Source: Aminobacterium sp. MB27-C1 (lineage in GTDB: Bacteria; Synergistota; Synergistia; Synergistales; Aminobacteriaceae). Taken from it: a stretch of 64,000 bases of DNA. The notes under the pieces are model-generated. The model was given only the letters and a program-made list of their open reading frames with translations. It had not been told where the DNA came from and did not search any database. This document shows, piece by piece, positions 26,005 to 34,683 of the stretch. Made by a program: the position numbers and the translations under genes. Within the stretch, counting starts at the first letter, position 1. The number at the start of each line of letters is the position of its first letter. The DNA lies in assembly GCF_030908405.1 (NCBI RefSeq), contig NZ_CP133089.1, positions 1,860,001-1,924,000 on the forward strand, written 5' to 3'.

Positions 26005-26838
26005 CTAAATTTTGTTGAGACCTTTTACGATGTATTTTTGTAAAATTAAAAACAAACTCCCAACTGGAATTAAAGATAAAATAATAACAGCAGACAACGT
26101 CCCGTACTGCCATGATGCCGCTTCATCTCTCAAAAAAGTTATTCCTACAGGAAGAGTTTGTGCAACGTAAGTGTTCGCAAGCGTTTTAGCAAACATAAAT
26201 TCACCCCACACGTTAATAAAGGTAAGTATAGTAACTACAAACAAACCTGGTTTCACAAGTGGAAGCAGTATTTTGAGCCACACTTGAAACAAACTGCAAC
26301 CATCAATAACTGCCGCTTCTATCAATTCATTGGGAATTTTTTTAAAGCTTGCTCTCATAATTAATGAAGCAAAAGGTAAATTCACAGCTACATAGGGTAA
26401 AATCAATCCCCATCGCGTATTTATCAACCCAAACTTATCTTCCATCATATATATAGGAACTAAATATGTAGCTAAAGGAACAGTAATAACAATAGACATA
26501 AAGAAAAGAAAATATTTTTTCCCTTTAAACTCCAGTGAAGCAAAAGCATATCCTGCTAACGCGCTTAACAGAAGCACCAACGCAATAGTAACAATGGATA
26601 TAGCTACTGTATTAGAAAAATAGCAAAAAAATTTATTAGATCCTTGTGTGAGATTTTCATAATGCGAAAAATCAAAGTTTATAGGGAAGAAATTAAAAGT
26701 TTTACTATAAATTTCAGAATCAGGTTTGAACGACGTAGTTAACGTCCATAAGAAAGGAAGAAGAAAAAGAAAAGAGCACCCAACAAGAATAAGATAATAA
26801 AGAAATAGATGGATTATTTTTTTATTCAATATAATCAC
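26005..26838 (-). CDS. Carbohydrate ABC transporter permease (MalG-like)
   Basis: An inner-membrane permease of 277 residues with six hydrophobic segments. 'LPFLWTLTTSFKPDSEIY' marks the MalG-type N-terminus, and the EAA loop is 'EAAVIDGCSLFQVWLKILLP'. It couples to the UgpC-like ATPase. The start appears to be GTG 26838 with a weak binding site; TTG 26829 is an alternative. Confidence 0.9.
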   Translation of the reverse strand: MIILNKKIIHLFLYYLILVGCSFLFLLPFLWTLTTSFKPDSEIYSKTFNFFPINFDFSHYENLTQGSNKFFCYFSNTVAISIVTIALVLLLSALAGYAFASLEFKGKKYFLFFMSIVITVPLATYLVPIYMMEDKFGLINTRWGLILPYVAVNLPFASLIMRASFKKIPNELIEAAVIDGCSLFQVWLKILLPLVKPGLFVVTILTFINVWGEFMFAKTLANTYVAQTLPVGITFLRDEAASWQYGTLSAVIILSLIPVGSLFLILQKYIVKGLNKI

Positions 26839-26853
26839 CGCTTCTTCAAAAAT

Positions 26854-27747
26854 TTATACTTTCTTCTGGGCTAGCCATACATTAATTAAAGACAAAGTAA
26901 TAACCATAAGCCCCATAAAATAACCAATAGCTGAGGCATAGCCCATATCGTAATATTTAAAAGCACTTTGCCAGAAATATTGATACAACACTAATGTTGA
27001 AGTTCCAGGTCCACCCTGTGTCATAACAAATGAGGGTTCGAATATTTTTAAAGACGTTAAAATCCCCCAGATTCCAGCAACAACAAATGTTTCTTTAAGA
27101 TTTGGAATAATCACGTAAAAAATTTCTTGCAGAGGATTTAAGCCATCCATTCTCGCCATTTCATGTAACTCTTTGGGAATTGTCTGTAAGCCTGCCAAAA
27201 ACAATATCATTTCAATTCCTACATATTTCCATAAACTTATCAAGATAATACTGTACATAGCCCATTTTTCATGAGTAAGCCAATTACATGCTAGCTGAGG
27301 CATATTCAAGATATTAACCAAAAAATGATTAACTAAGCCATAGTTTTCGTTTAAAATCCATTGAAAAATAATTCCTGTTAGTGCTAATGGCACTATAACT
27401 GGTAAAAATATTGATGTTCTAAAGATTGCTACTCCTTTTAAGCGTTTATTAATTAATAAGGCTAGAGTAAAAGAAATCACTATTAATAAAGGGAAAAAAC
27501 AAAAAGAAAAAAACAATGTATTGCTTAGAGCATCTATGAAATATTTATCAGAAAATAATTTTATATAATTGGAAAAACCAATAAAGCGAGGTTCGTTATC
27601 AAAAACAAAATTGTATTCTGTCAAACTGAGATAAAAAGACCGTGCTAAGGGATAAACCATAAACACAAAAATAAAAAACAAGGCAGGCAGGACAAACAAA
27701 AAACTATTTTTTTTTCGAAAATCGTAATGATAGTCGTCTTTTTTCAA
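26854..27747 (-). CDS. Carbohydrate ABC transporter permease (MalF/UgpA-like)
   Basis: An inner-membrane permease of 297 residues with six hydrophobic segments. 'FVLPALFFIFVFMVYPLARS' opens the protein, and the EAA loop is 'EMARMDGLNPLQEIFYVIIP'. 'MTQGGPGTSTLVLYQYFW' is typical of UgpA/MsmF permeases. The start is TTG 27747 after GAGGTG at suitable spacing. It is separated from the binding-protein gene by a strong hairpin. Confidence 0.9.
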   Translation of the reverse strand: MKKDDYHYDFRKKNSFLFVLPALFFIFVFMVYPLARSFYLSLTEYNFVFDNEPRFIGFSNYIKLFSDKYFIDALSNTLFFSFCFFPLLIVISFTLALLINKRLKGVAIFRTSIFLPVIVPLALTGIIFQWILNENYGLVNHFLVNILNMPQLACNWLTHEKWAMYSIILISLWKYVGIEMILFLAGLQTIPKELHEMARMDGLNPLQEIFYVIIPNLKETFVVAGIWGILTSLKIFEPSFVMTQGGPGTSTLVLYQYFWQSAFKYYDMGYASAIGYFMGLMVITLSLINVWLAQKKV

Positions 27748-27778
27748 AATATAAACACCTCAAAAGATATGATAAAAT

Positions 27779-27812
27779 AACCACAAAGCAAGACTATACT
27801 TGCTTTGTGGTT
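27779..27812 (-). promoter_or_regulatory. Intercistronic hairpin between binding protein and permeases
   Basis: AACCACAAAGCAAG (27779-27792) pairs perfectly with CTTGCTTTGTGGTT (27799-27812). It has no long T-run, so it probably limits read-through or protects the 3' end of the binding-protein message, raising its level over the permeases. Confidence 0.6.
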
Positions 27813-27844
27813 GTTGGTTATTCCTCTTTTCAATGTTAAAAAGA

Positions 27845-29128
27845 CTATAGACCAGATGAAGTGTTTATAGAACGAACATACCCATCTAAATTTTTCAAAA
27901 CCTTTTCTATCGGTGTTTTACCCATAATAGCTGACTGAAGCTGAATATTCATTTCATTATCTAATCGCGGCCAATCTTTATAAAGGGGGCAACTCCCAGC
28001 TTTCACAGCAGACTTCAAAATCTCGCTCCATATGGGGGCATCTGCACCTTCATAATTCCTTTTTAAAACAGGCATTTTCCCGTATTTGTTCAAAGTCCAA
28101 AGCTGGAACTCTCTATCCATAAGCCTTTCTTTAATAAATAATTTTGCAAGCTCAGGATTTTCAGAAACCTTAGGAATCATTATCCCCGATACAAATGCTA
28201 TCGTTCCGTTTCTATCGGCACCAGGTAAAGGCATTCCGGTAACCTTATCCGCCCCTAAAATCTCTGATGCTTCTTTCCATCTGGAAACGGAAGAAATATG
28301 CATTGCTACATTTCCTGCTTGGAAATTACTTCTACCAGCATCCATATCAGCAAAAGTATCAACAGGGGTGTAGCCATCTTTTACAAGGTTATTCCAAACC
28401 TTCAACATATGACTTGCTTCATCGCTTCTAAAATCAATTATATTCGATTTTTCATTTGCATAAATGCTTCCCCTAACTCCTTGTAAAGAAGAAAGATAGG
28501 AATATGCCATAAAGTTTTTACCCCAATCTATTGCCAAACCGCTAGTCACAACTTTATTGTCTTCTTTTTCCGTCAATTTTTTAGCATACTCATAAAATTC
28601 ATCCCAATTTTTAGCTGGAATAACATTCCCTTCTTTATCTGTTAATCCAGCTTTTTTCATGAGATCTTTTCTTACTGTCACATACATAATTTGTCCTTGA
28701 ATAGGAATAAGATATTGCGTTCCTTCAATTTTCCCTAAATCAAGAAAGGCTGGGATAAAATCTTCTCTTGCCACTTTTTGGTCAAAAAAGCCTTCATCAA
28801 AATTCATTAATAAATCTTTCGCTACATAAGGAACTGCATTTTCGCGACTTCCGCCGATAACCATATCTACGCTTGTTTTCTTCTGAGACCATTGCAGTAA
28901 ATATGATGTATTATCAGCTGTTTCTACTTGCACATATTCAACTTCTACCTCTGGATGGTCTTTCATAAAAATTTGAGCAGCATTCTGAAGATCAAACTTT
29001 TTCAACATCCACGCCTCTACACCAACTCTGAGAGTTTGCTTTTGTGCAGCAGCGGCAACTCCTGATATTATGCTAATTATCATCAATGCTATGAATAGAA
29101 TAGATACGCGTGCAAAATTTTTTCGCAT
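27845..29128 (-). CDS. Extracellular solute-binding protein (CUT1-type, family 1)
   Basis: A periplasmic binding protein of 427 residues. The signal peptide is 1-27 (hydrophobic core, cleavage near 'VAAAAQ'). The mature part follows the SBP_bac_1 pattern: 'QIFMKDHPEVEVEYVQ', a hinge near 'GMPLPGADRNGT' and the late 'NPELAKLFIKERLMDREFQ'. This class binds sugars, polyols or glycerol-3-phosphate-type solutes; the ligand is unknown. It heads the four-gene importer operon, divergent from the double-cubane reductase genes. A good AAAGGAG precedes ATG 29128. Confidence 0.9.
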   Translation of the reverse strand: MRKNFARVSILFIALMIISIISGVAAAAQKQTLRVGVEAWMLKKFDLQNAAQIFMKDHPEVEVEYVQVETADNTSYLLQWSQKKTSVDMVIGGSRENAVPYVAKDLLMNFDEGFFDQKVAREDFIPAFLDLGKIEGTQYLIPIQGQIMYVTVRKDLMKKAGLTDKEGNVIPAKNWDEFYEYAKKLTEKEDNKVVTSGLAIDWGKNFMAYSYLSSLQGVRGSIYANEKSNIIDFRSDEASHMLKVWNNLVKDGYTPVDTFADMDAGRSNFQAGNVAMHISSVSRWKEASEILGADKVTGMPLPGADRNGTIAFVSGIMIPKVSENPELAKLFIKERLMDREFQLWTLNKYGKMPVLKRNYEGADAPIWSEILKSAVKAGSCPLYKDWPRLDNEMNIQLQSAIMGKTPIEKVLKNLDGYVRSINTSSGL

Positions 29129-29243
29129 TTAGATCTCCTTTCAGAATAATTATTATCAAGCATAGGAATACTCAACTTCGGTATATTATATTGCTCTACG
29201 TTATCTGTCAATTCTCATTTACGATTCTTACTTAATATTTTCA

Positions 29244-29271
29244 TTGACACTTTGTTTATGATTAATATAAT
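29244..29271 (+). promoter_or_regulatory. Sigma-70 promoter of the double-cubane reductase operon
   Basis: TTGACA (29244-29249), 16-bp spacer, TATAAT (29266-29271), a near-consensus promoter. Transcription would begin near 29278, which excludes the ATG at 29252 as start of the next gene. Confidence 0.75.
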
Positions 29272-29302
29272 TAAATGGAATTTGTATACGGAGGGGAATT
29301 TG

Positions 29303-30073
29303 TTGAATTACATAGGAATTGATATTGGCTCAACCGCAGCAAAAACACTCGTATTCGATGGAGAAAAGATTGTACATTATTTTGACTTACCTACTGGTTG
29401 GAGTAGCAAAGAGAGTGCTCTTCGGGTAAAACAGAAACTCAGCTCTCTAGGAATTGATGTACATTCCGAAAGTACCAAAATAGTAGCTACAGGCTACGGG
29501 CGTATTTCTGTAGATTACGCAGATAAGGTAATAACTGAAATTACCTGCCATGGGAAAGGCGCCTATTATCTTTTCTCTGAAGATAGCGTAGTTATTGACG
29601 TAGGCGGGCAAGATACCAAAATTATCACAATAGAAAAGGGAGCCGTCTCGCATTTTTTAATGAATGATAAATGTTCTGCTGGCACTGGAAAATTTTTAGA
29701 AGTTATGGCCAATCGCTTAAATGTCGATATTGATTACTTATTTTCTTTAGCGGCAAAAGGAGATCCTATCCCAATAAGCTCAATGTGTACGGTATTTGCT
29801 GAATCCGAAGTTATAAGTTACATAGGTGCTGGACGTCCCAAAGAAGATTTAGCCGCTGGAATTATCCAATCAGTGGTATCACGGGTAGTCATGTTAGCCA
29901 ATCAGCATGATATTAATGGAATTTGTATTTTAACTGGAGGACTTAGTCATATTCCTTATTTTGCAGATCAGCTTTCCAAAAAATTAGGGCACAAAATATA
30001 TACGCACACCTTAGGGAAATACGCAGGAGCATTAGGAGCCGCACTTATCTCCGCAGAAAAACTCACAAAATAA
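29303..30073 (+). CDS. BadF/BcrA-type ATPase, activator of the double-cubane-cluster reductase
   Basis: A 256-residue ASKHA-fold ATPase carrying a [4Fe-4S] cluster at its dimer interface; it injects low-potential electrons into a partner iron-sulfur protein at the cost of ATP. The phosphate motif is 'IGIDIGSTAAKT' at the start, phosphate 2 is 'VIDVGGQDTKI', and the cluster cysteines are in 'NDKCSAGTGKF' and 'SMCTVFAESEV'. The adenosine motif is 'ILTGGLSHI'. TTG 29303 is the start, chosen because GGAGGGG lies just upstream and the promoter excludes earlier ATGs. The partner gene follows after 15 bp. Confidence 0.9.
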   Translation: MNYIGIDIGSTAAKTLVFDGEKIVHYFDLPTGWSSKESALRVKQKLSSLGIDVHSESTKIVATGYGRISVDYADKVITEITCHGKGAYYLFSEDSVVIDVGGQDTKIITIEKGAVSHFLMNDKCSAGTGKFLEVMANRLNVDIDYLFSLAAKGDPIPISSMCTVFAESEVISYIGAGRPKEDLAAGIIQSVVSRVVMLANQHDINGICILTGGLSHIPYFADQLSKKLGHKIYTHTLGKYAGALGAALISAEKLTK

Positions 30074-30088
30074 AAGAGAGGTTTTATC

Positions 30089-31237
30089 ATGCTAAAGCTA
30101 CCCGAAAATTTTCATAGTTATTCCGAAGCACGAAAAGAAGGCTTTATACGATTAAAAGAATTGAAGGAAACAGGAAAGAAGGTCGTCGGATTATTTTGTA
30201 GCTATACTCCTACAGAGATTATTTTGGCCTCAGGTGCAGTTCCTGTTGGTTTATGCGGAGTAAATGAAGAATCAATTCACTTTGCGGAGAAGATTTTACC
30301 TAAAAACTTATGCCCATTGATTAAATCAAGTTTTGGTTCAGCAATATCTGATACATGCCCCTATTTCTACTTCTCAGACATAATCGTAGCTGAAACAACA
30401 TGTGATGGAAAAAAGAAAATGTACGAATGGATGAATGAAATTAAAGATACGCATGTAATGCAATTACCGCAAGGAAGAGACGGATATGGTGCCCTTAATA
30501 GCTGGCGTGGAGAAATGATAAGACTTAAGGATGCACTTTCTAGTAAATTCAACGTAAAAATCACTGAAGATGACCTTCATAAGGCTATTAAACTTGTTAA
30601 CAGAGAAAGAAAGGCCCTCGTTGATTTTTTTGAAATAGGTAAATTAAAACCTTCACCTATTTCGGGATATGAAATAAATACAGTAGTAGACGCCAATGGT
30701 TTTCTTTTTGACACTGAAGAGAAAATAAATCTTCTAGAAAAAAGAACAAATCAGCTACGCAACGATTACGAAAGCAACTATAAAGGGCAAGCATCTCGTC
30801 CTCGAATTTTAATTACAGGGTGTCCTACAGGGGGAGTAAGAGAAAAGATCATCCGTCAAATCGAAGAACTTGGAGCTGATATAGTTGCATTTGAAAATTG
30901 TTCTGGCCCAAGAGCTCAAAAAGATTTAGTTGATGAAAATAAGGAACCATATTTGGCACTAGCTGAAAAATATTTGCGGGTAAATTGTTCAGTAATGAGT
31001 CCTAACCCGGGACGAATAAAAGATATGGAAATAATGCTTGATGAATATCGCGTCGACGGGGTAATAGAGGTACTTCTCCATGCATGCCATACTTTTGCTA
31101 TCGAATCATACAGAATGAGAAAATTTGTAACCGAAGAAAAGCACATTCCATACCTTACATTGGAAACAGATTTCTCTCAGTCAGATACAGGTCAAATTAA
31201 TACAAGGATTAGTGCTTTTTTAGAGATGCTTTCTTAA
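30089..31237 (+). CDS. Double-cubane-cluster anaerobic reductase (HgdB/2-hydroxyacyl-CoA dehydratase superfamily)
   Basis: A 382-residue single-subunit member of the 2-hydroxyacyl-CoA dehydratase superfamily. The many conserved cysteines match the double-cubane-cluster protein group, not the two-subunit dehydratases: Cys37 in '[11 protein letters not shown]', '[11 protein letters not shown]', '[10 protein letters not shown]', '[12 protein letters not shown]', 'TGCPTGGV', 'ENCSGPRA' and 'HACHTFA'. Characterised relatives hold an [8Fe-9S] double cubane and reduce small molecules such as acetylene in vitro; the natural substrate is unknown. It pairs with the upstream ATPase and lacks a second dehydratase subunit, which supports this reading. 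Confidence 0.85.
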   Translation: MLKLPENFHSYSEARKEGFIRLKELKETGKKVVGLFCSYTPTEIILASGAVPVGLCGVNEESIHFAEKILPKNLCPLIKSSFGSAISDTCPYFYFSDIIVAETTCDGKKKMYEWMNEIKDTHVMQLPQGRDGYGALNSWRGEMIRLKDALSSKFNVKITEDDLHKAIKLVNRERKALVDFFEIGKLKPSPISGYEINTVVDANGFLFDTEEKINLLEKRTNQLRNDYESNYKGQASRPRILITGCPTGGVREKIIRQIEELGADIVAFENCSGPRAQKDLVDENKEPYLALAEKYLRVNCSVMSPNPGRIKDMEIMLDEYRVDGVIEVLLHACHTFAIESYRMRKFVTEEKHIPYLTLETDFSQSDTGQINTRISAFLEMLS

Positions 31238-31298
31238 GATTTCAAGTTTTGAGCAGGGTGATTTTTTTCTGTTTGTCTTAACAAGTTTTCTAATAAAC

Positions 31299-31329
31299 AA
31301 AAAAGCCGTTTCGGATTTTTCGAAACGGC
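31299..31329 (-). terminator. Terminator of tRNA-Asn copy 2
   Basis: GCCGTTTCGGA (31305-31315) pairs with CGAAACGGC (31321-31329) and is followed on the minus strand by TTTTTT. The same hairpin sits beside the tRNA-Asn fragment at 24808-24832. Confidence 0.85.
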
Positions 31330-31339
31330 TTGAATTATC

Positions 31340-31415
31340 TGGCTCCTCGGGCAGGACTCGAACCTGCAACCTAGTGGTTAACAGCCACCCGCTCTGCCGA
31401 TTGAGCTACCGAGGA
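31340..31415 (-). tRNA. tRNA-Asn (GTT), copy 2
   Basis: A 76-nt cloverleaf identical to copy 1 at 20942-21017, with encoded CCA. It is the last gene of the six-tRNA cluster and forms the intact end of the putative island 24875-31339. Confidence 0.97.
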
Positions 31416-31438
31416 ATGTCATTATATTCTTTTGAAAA

Positions 31439-31512
31439 TGGAGGCGGCACCCGGATTCGAACCGGGGATAAAGGATTTGCAGTCCTCTGCCTTACCACTT
31501 GGCTATGCCGCC
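31439..31512 (-). tRNA. tRNA-Cys (GCA)
   Basis: A 74-nt cloverleaf with GGCGGCA acceptor, GCA anticodon, GGTTCGAATCC T-arm and encoded CCA. Confidence 0.96.
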
Positions 31513-31528
31513 GCCACAGAAAATTCCA

Positions 31529-31603
31529 TGGAGCGGAAGACGGGATTTGAACCCGCGACCCCAACCTTGGCAAGGTTGTGCTCTACCCCTGAGCTACTTC
31601 CGC
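31529..31603 (-). tRNA. tRNA-Gly (GCC)
   Basis: A 75-nt cloverleaf with GCGGAAG acceptor, GCC anticodon, GGTTCAAATCC T-arm and encoded CCA. Confidence 0.96.
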
Positions 31604-31625
31604 ATTTTCTCTCGTAAATTGTGAA

Positions 31626-31701
<76 letters not shown>

Positions 31702-31719
31702 TTGTCCCTTATATTTAAA

Positions 31720-31796
31720 TGGCGGGGCCGACGAGACTCGAACTCGCGACCTTCGGCGTGACAGGCCGACGCTCTAACCGACTGAGCTACGACCCC
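31720..31796 (-). tRNA. tRNA-Asp (GTC)
   Basis: A 77-nt cloverleaf with GGGGTCG acceptor (one G-U pair), GTC anticodon, AGTTCGAGTCT T-arm and encoded CCA. Confidence 0.96.
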
Positions 31797-31830
31797 ACCA
31801 TGAGACTGTCAAAATTCACAAAAAGGCAAT

Positions 31831-31905
31831 TGGTGGGCGGAACAGGGTTCGAACCTGTGACCCCTTGCGTGTAAGGCAAGTGTTCTTCCGCTGAACTATC
31901 CGCCC
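31831..31905 (-). tRNA. tRNA-Val (TAC)
   Basis: A 75-nt cloverleaf with GGGCGGA acceptor, TAC anticodon, GGTTCGAACCC T-arm and encoded CCA. It is the first gene of the six-tRNA cluster. Confidence 0.96.
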
Positions 31906-32078
31906 TATTCGCCACTCGACCAACGCAAGGGATAGTATATAGGCTGAATCTGCACCCGTCAACCCCCACAAAGTATTGAATAAAAAAGAACAAATATTCA
32001 CACTTTTTGTCTTTTCACTTTTTCTACTTCTCTACCAATAGCCTTCATCACTGGTTTTTCTTCACTATGACAAAAAAG

Positions 32079-32918
32079 TCAACGCTCCGACACCAGAAAC
32101 TTTTCTACATTTTCCACAAACAGCTTCTTTATATCTCTATTTTTCTCAAAAAGGCCATTTATAGCCTCTTTATACCTTTCAAAAGAGAGGATAGGGAAGT
32201 CAGATCCATAAAAAAATTTTCCCATTATTCCGGCGCTATTTACGGCTTCTAAAATTTTCGATTTATATAACCATGGCAAAGCAGCTATATCATAACGAGC
32301 ATTTTTAAGATATCTTTTCATTTCCGGCATAAGTTCATATAGCCATAACCCTCCACCAAAATGAGCAAAGATAACTTTGGCTTCAGGATGATTTATACAA
32401 AATTGAGCGGCTTCACGAGGCCCAACATTTCCTTTTCCGGGATAATCATGCCCAACAGGTTCTGCTGTGTGAAAGAGAAGCACCATGTTTGCCTCTTGGG
32501 TAACAGCTACTAAACGCCACGTCTGACGAACGTCATCTATATCAAACCCCTGCCCTCCAGGGAAGAGTTCACCTACGCCGATAAGACCTCTTTCTGCGCA
32601 CCTAACTACTTCTTCTTCTGCTTTGGGATCTAGAGGAGGAACAACAGCCAATCCCTTTAAACGGTCAGGATATTTTTTTATGGATTCAATAACATAGTCA
32701 TTGCAATGTTTGCACAACCCTAAATCTCTGAAGGCAAAACCGAATATCCACGATTGTTGAATGCCATCTTCATCCATTTGTCTGATAACGTCTTCCACAG
32801 TAGCCCATTTATGTACTTTACCGTGAGAGAGCAAACTGAAATAATCTTCACGCTCCGATATTTTTTCAAAATCCCTAATAACATCTGGGGGGTAAACATG
32901 AACATGAGTATCGATCAT
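32079..32918 (-). CDS. Amidohydrolase family protein (amidohydrolase_2)
   Basis: A 279-residue TIM-barrel hydrolase or decarboxylase. The N-terminal 'MIDTHVHVYPP' gives the HxH metal pair, 'VLLFHTAEPVGH' the middle His, 'VIFAHFGGG' the next and 'FYGSDFPILS' the catalytic Asp. The substrate is unknown; this is a different branch from the protein at 7909. It overlaps the endonuclease V gene by 4 bp (ATGA), so the two form an operon that may be a chance assembly of housekeeping repair and catabolism. Confidence 0.85.
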   Translation of the reverse strand: MIDTHVHVYPPDVIRDFEKISEREDYFSLLSHGKVHKWATVEDVIRQMDEDGIQQSWIFGFAFRDLGLCKHCNDYVIESIKKYPDRLKGLAVVPPLDPKAEEEVVRCAERGLIGVGELFPGGQGFDIDDVRQTWRLVAVTQEANMVLLFHTAEPVGHDYPGKGNVGPREAAQFCINHPEAKVIFAHFGGGLWLYELMPEMKRYLKNARYDIAALPWLYKSKILEAVNSAGIMGKFFYGSDFPILSFERYKEAINGLFEKNRDIKKLFVENVEKFLVSER

Positions 32919-33607
32919 AAAACTTCACCGCCCTTTTCAATAAACTTACGACGCACCTCTGTTACATAATTATGAGCCGCCCGTGTTGGCTCAGGTAATC
33001 TGTAACGTATACATGCCTCTAAAACAAGACGCATTGCTTTTTCGATTGATATTTTATGTCCCGGACTTATAAATAAAGGTTTTACTGCTGTTCTAGAACG
33101 TAAAACAACTCCTACGCGTTCTTCATTGAACACTAGAGAGGAAAAAGACCCTTTTTCTTCTCTAGGTTCACAATACTCCCCAATGAGCCGACTTTTAGCA
33201 ACACCAATAGTAACAGAATTCGTTATAACTCCAAAGTGAGAGGCTAAGCCTATTTTACGGGGATGGGCTATTCCAGCGCCATCAACCATCCAGAAATTAG
33301 GTTTACTTTTCAACTTCTTATAAGCTTCTAAAAGGGCAGGGAGCTCGCGATAGGAAAGAAGCCCTGTCAAATAAGGAAAGGAAACGGGATATACGGCATG
33401 AACATGCTCAATAGGGCGAAATGATCCCCATTCCATAACGACAATCCCTGCGATAGCCCAGGCATTTTTTCCCTTTTTACTATACGCAACATCTGTTCCA
33501 GCAACAATTTTAAGAGGAAAATCTTCATCATTTACATAAACGTTCGAAGCTATGTTTCGCTGTTCTGCAATAGCCTCTTTATAGGACGGTGGTATTTTGA
33601 ATTCCAA
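32915..33607 (-). CDS. nfi: Endonuclease V (deoxyinosine-specific)
   Basis: A DNA repair endonuclease of 230 residues that nicks DNA near deoxyinosine. The metal Asp is in 'VAGTDVAYS', the lesion-recognition wedge region is 'PVSFPYLTGLLSYRELP', followed by 'DGAGIAHPRKIGLASHFG' (catalytic Asp and the conserved GxAHPR) and the late 'SPGHKISIEKA'. All family landmarks are present. It begins at TTG 33607 with AGGAGG at about 9 bp. It lies just past the rplL terminator, where rpoB would normally be found. Confidence 0.93.
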   Translation of the reverse strand: MEFKIPPSYKEAIAEQRNIASNVYVNDEDFPLKIVAGTDVAYSKKGKNAWAIAGIVVMEWGSFRPIEHVHAVYPVSFPYLTGLLSYRELPALLEAYKKLKSKPNFWMVDGAGIAHPRKIGLASHFGVITNSVTIGVAKSRLIGEYCEPREEKGSFSSLVFNEERVGVVLRSRTAVKPLFISPGHKISIEKAMRLVLEACIRYRLPEPTRAAHNYVTEVRRKFIEKGGEVL

Positions 33608-33624
33608 AAGGACCCCTCCTATTG

Positions 33625-33655
33625 CAAAAAAGGGCTGTCCTTAAATGGACAGCCC
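33625..33655 (-). terminator. Terminator after rplL
   Basis: GGGCTGTCC (33632-33640) pairs perfectly with GGACAGCCC (33647-33655), followed on the minus strand by TTTTTT. It ends the ribosomal protein operon cleanly, so no rpoBC read-through is expected. Confidence 0.9.
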
Positions 33656-33681
33656 TCTCATATGCTACGTTATGATTGAAA

Positions 33682-34065
33682 CTACTTAACTTCGACTTCA
33701 GCTCCGGCTTCTTCGAACTTCTTTTTAAGCTCTTCTGCTTCATCCTTGCTAACAGCCTCTTTAACAGGTTTGGGAGCATTGTCAACAAGCTCTTTAGCTT
33801 CTTTCAAGCCAAGGCCTGTTACTTCGCGAACAACTTTGATTGTCGCGATTTTGTTGGAGCCGGCGCCCTTAAGAACTACGTCGAACTCTGTTTTCTCTTC
33901 CTCTGCTGCACCAGCAGCTGCACCAGCGCCGGCCATCATCATGGGCATAGCCATGGCAGGAGCGGAAGCGGAAACTCCAAATTTGTCCTCAAGAGCCTTC
34001 ACAAGTTCGGAAAGCTCAAGTACTGTCATACCTTCAATAGCCTGAATGATCTCTTCATGGGTCAT
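33682..34065 (-). CDS. rplL: Ribosomal protein bL12 (L7/L12)
   Basis: The 127-residue stalk protein that recruits GTPase factors to the 50S subunit. It has the N-terminal dimer helix ('[20 protein letters not shown]'), the Ala-rich hinge ('[11 protein letters not shown]') and the globular domain '[20 protein letters not shown]'. It follows rplJ after 70 bp; in that gap the palindrome CCCCAATATGGGG (34112-34124) may be an RNA processing or attenuation site. It is last in its operon. Confidence 0.98.
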   Translation of the reverse strand: MTHEEIIQAIEGMTVLELSELVKALEDKFGVSASAPAMAMPMMMAGAGAAAGAAEEEKTEFDVVLKGAGSNKIATIKVVREVTGLGLKEAKELVDNAPKPVKEAVSKDEAEELKKKFEEAGAEVEVK

Positions 34066-34135
34066 TTCTATTGTTCCTCCTTAAATTAAAACTTTTCTCA
34101 AATTTTAGATTCCCCAATATGGGGTTATGCAACCT

Positions 34136-34666
34136 TTATGCAGCCTGCTCTTTCTTTTCTTTGATCTGAGAAAGGCATGTAGCCAAACCTCGGATAGGAC
34201 CAGAAAGAACGGTAACAAGTCCAGAGAGAGGAGCAGCAATAGTGCTGACAACCTGTGCGATAAGTACTTCTCTGGATGGGAGATCGGCCAAAGCATCAAC
34301 CTGAGCAGCATTAAGGACATTTTCTCCTAACACGCCACCTTTGGTGATAAATGCTTTGTTTGCCTTATCTTTAGAAAATTCCTTGAAGACTTTCGCCACA
34401 GCAACAGGATCCTCATAAGCCAAAGTATAGACATTCGGTCCTGTCATAATATCTTCTGGAATTGGCTTGTTTTCTTCTCGGAGAGCAATCTTAAAGAGTG
34501 TATTTTTGGCAACTTTCATCTCACCACCAGCTTGACGAACTCTAGAACGGAGATCTGTAAACTGGGCAACGGTAAGTCCACGATACTCTGCTATAAAAAC
34601 AGCCTCACTTTTGCTTAACATCTCTTTTAACTCATCAACTTGCTCAAATTTAACGTTTGCAGGCAT
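34136..34666 (-). CDS. rplJ: Ribosomal protein uL10
   Basis: The stalk base protein, 176 residues, that anchors L7/L12 dimers and binds 23S rRNA. It has 'AVFIAEYRGLTVAQFTDLR' and 'GEMKVAKNTLFKIAL', followed by the C-terminal L12-binding helix ending 'LATCLSQIKEKKEQAA'. It is preceded by an L10 leader RNA, by which L10-L12 should repress its own message. Confidence 0.97.
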   Translation of the reverse strand: MPANVKFEQVDELKEMLSKSEAVFIAEYRGLTVAQFTDLRSRVRQAGGEMKVAKNTLFKIALREENKPIPEDIMTGPNVYTLAYEDPVAVAKVFKEFSKDKANKAFITKGGVLGENVLNAAQVDALADLPSREVLIAQVVSTIAAPLSGLVTVLSGPIRGLATCLSQIKEKKEQAA

Positions 34667-34683
34667 GGGTTCACCTCCTCCCT

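Noticed and set aside
24875-31295. An integrase or transposase in the tRNA-Asn-flanked segment
   Set aside because: All genes there are accounted for by the ABC importer and reductase pair. No recombinase motif is visible, so the island is called only on its end repeats.
33746-34045. Long plus-strand frames opposite rplL
   Set aside because: They are antisense shadows caused by the Ala-rich codon use of rplL.
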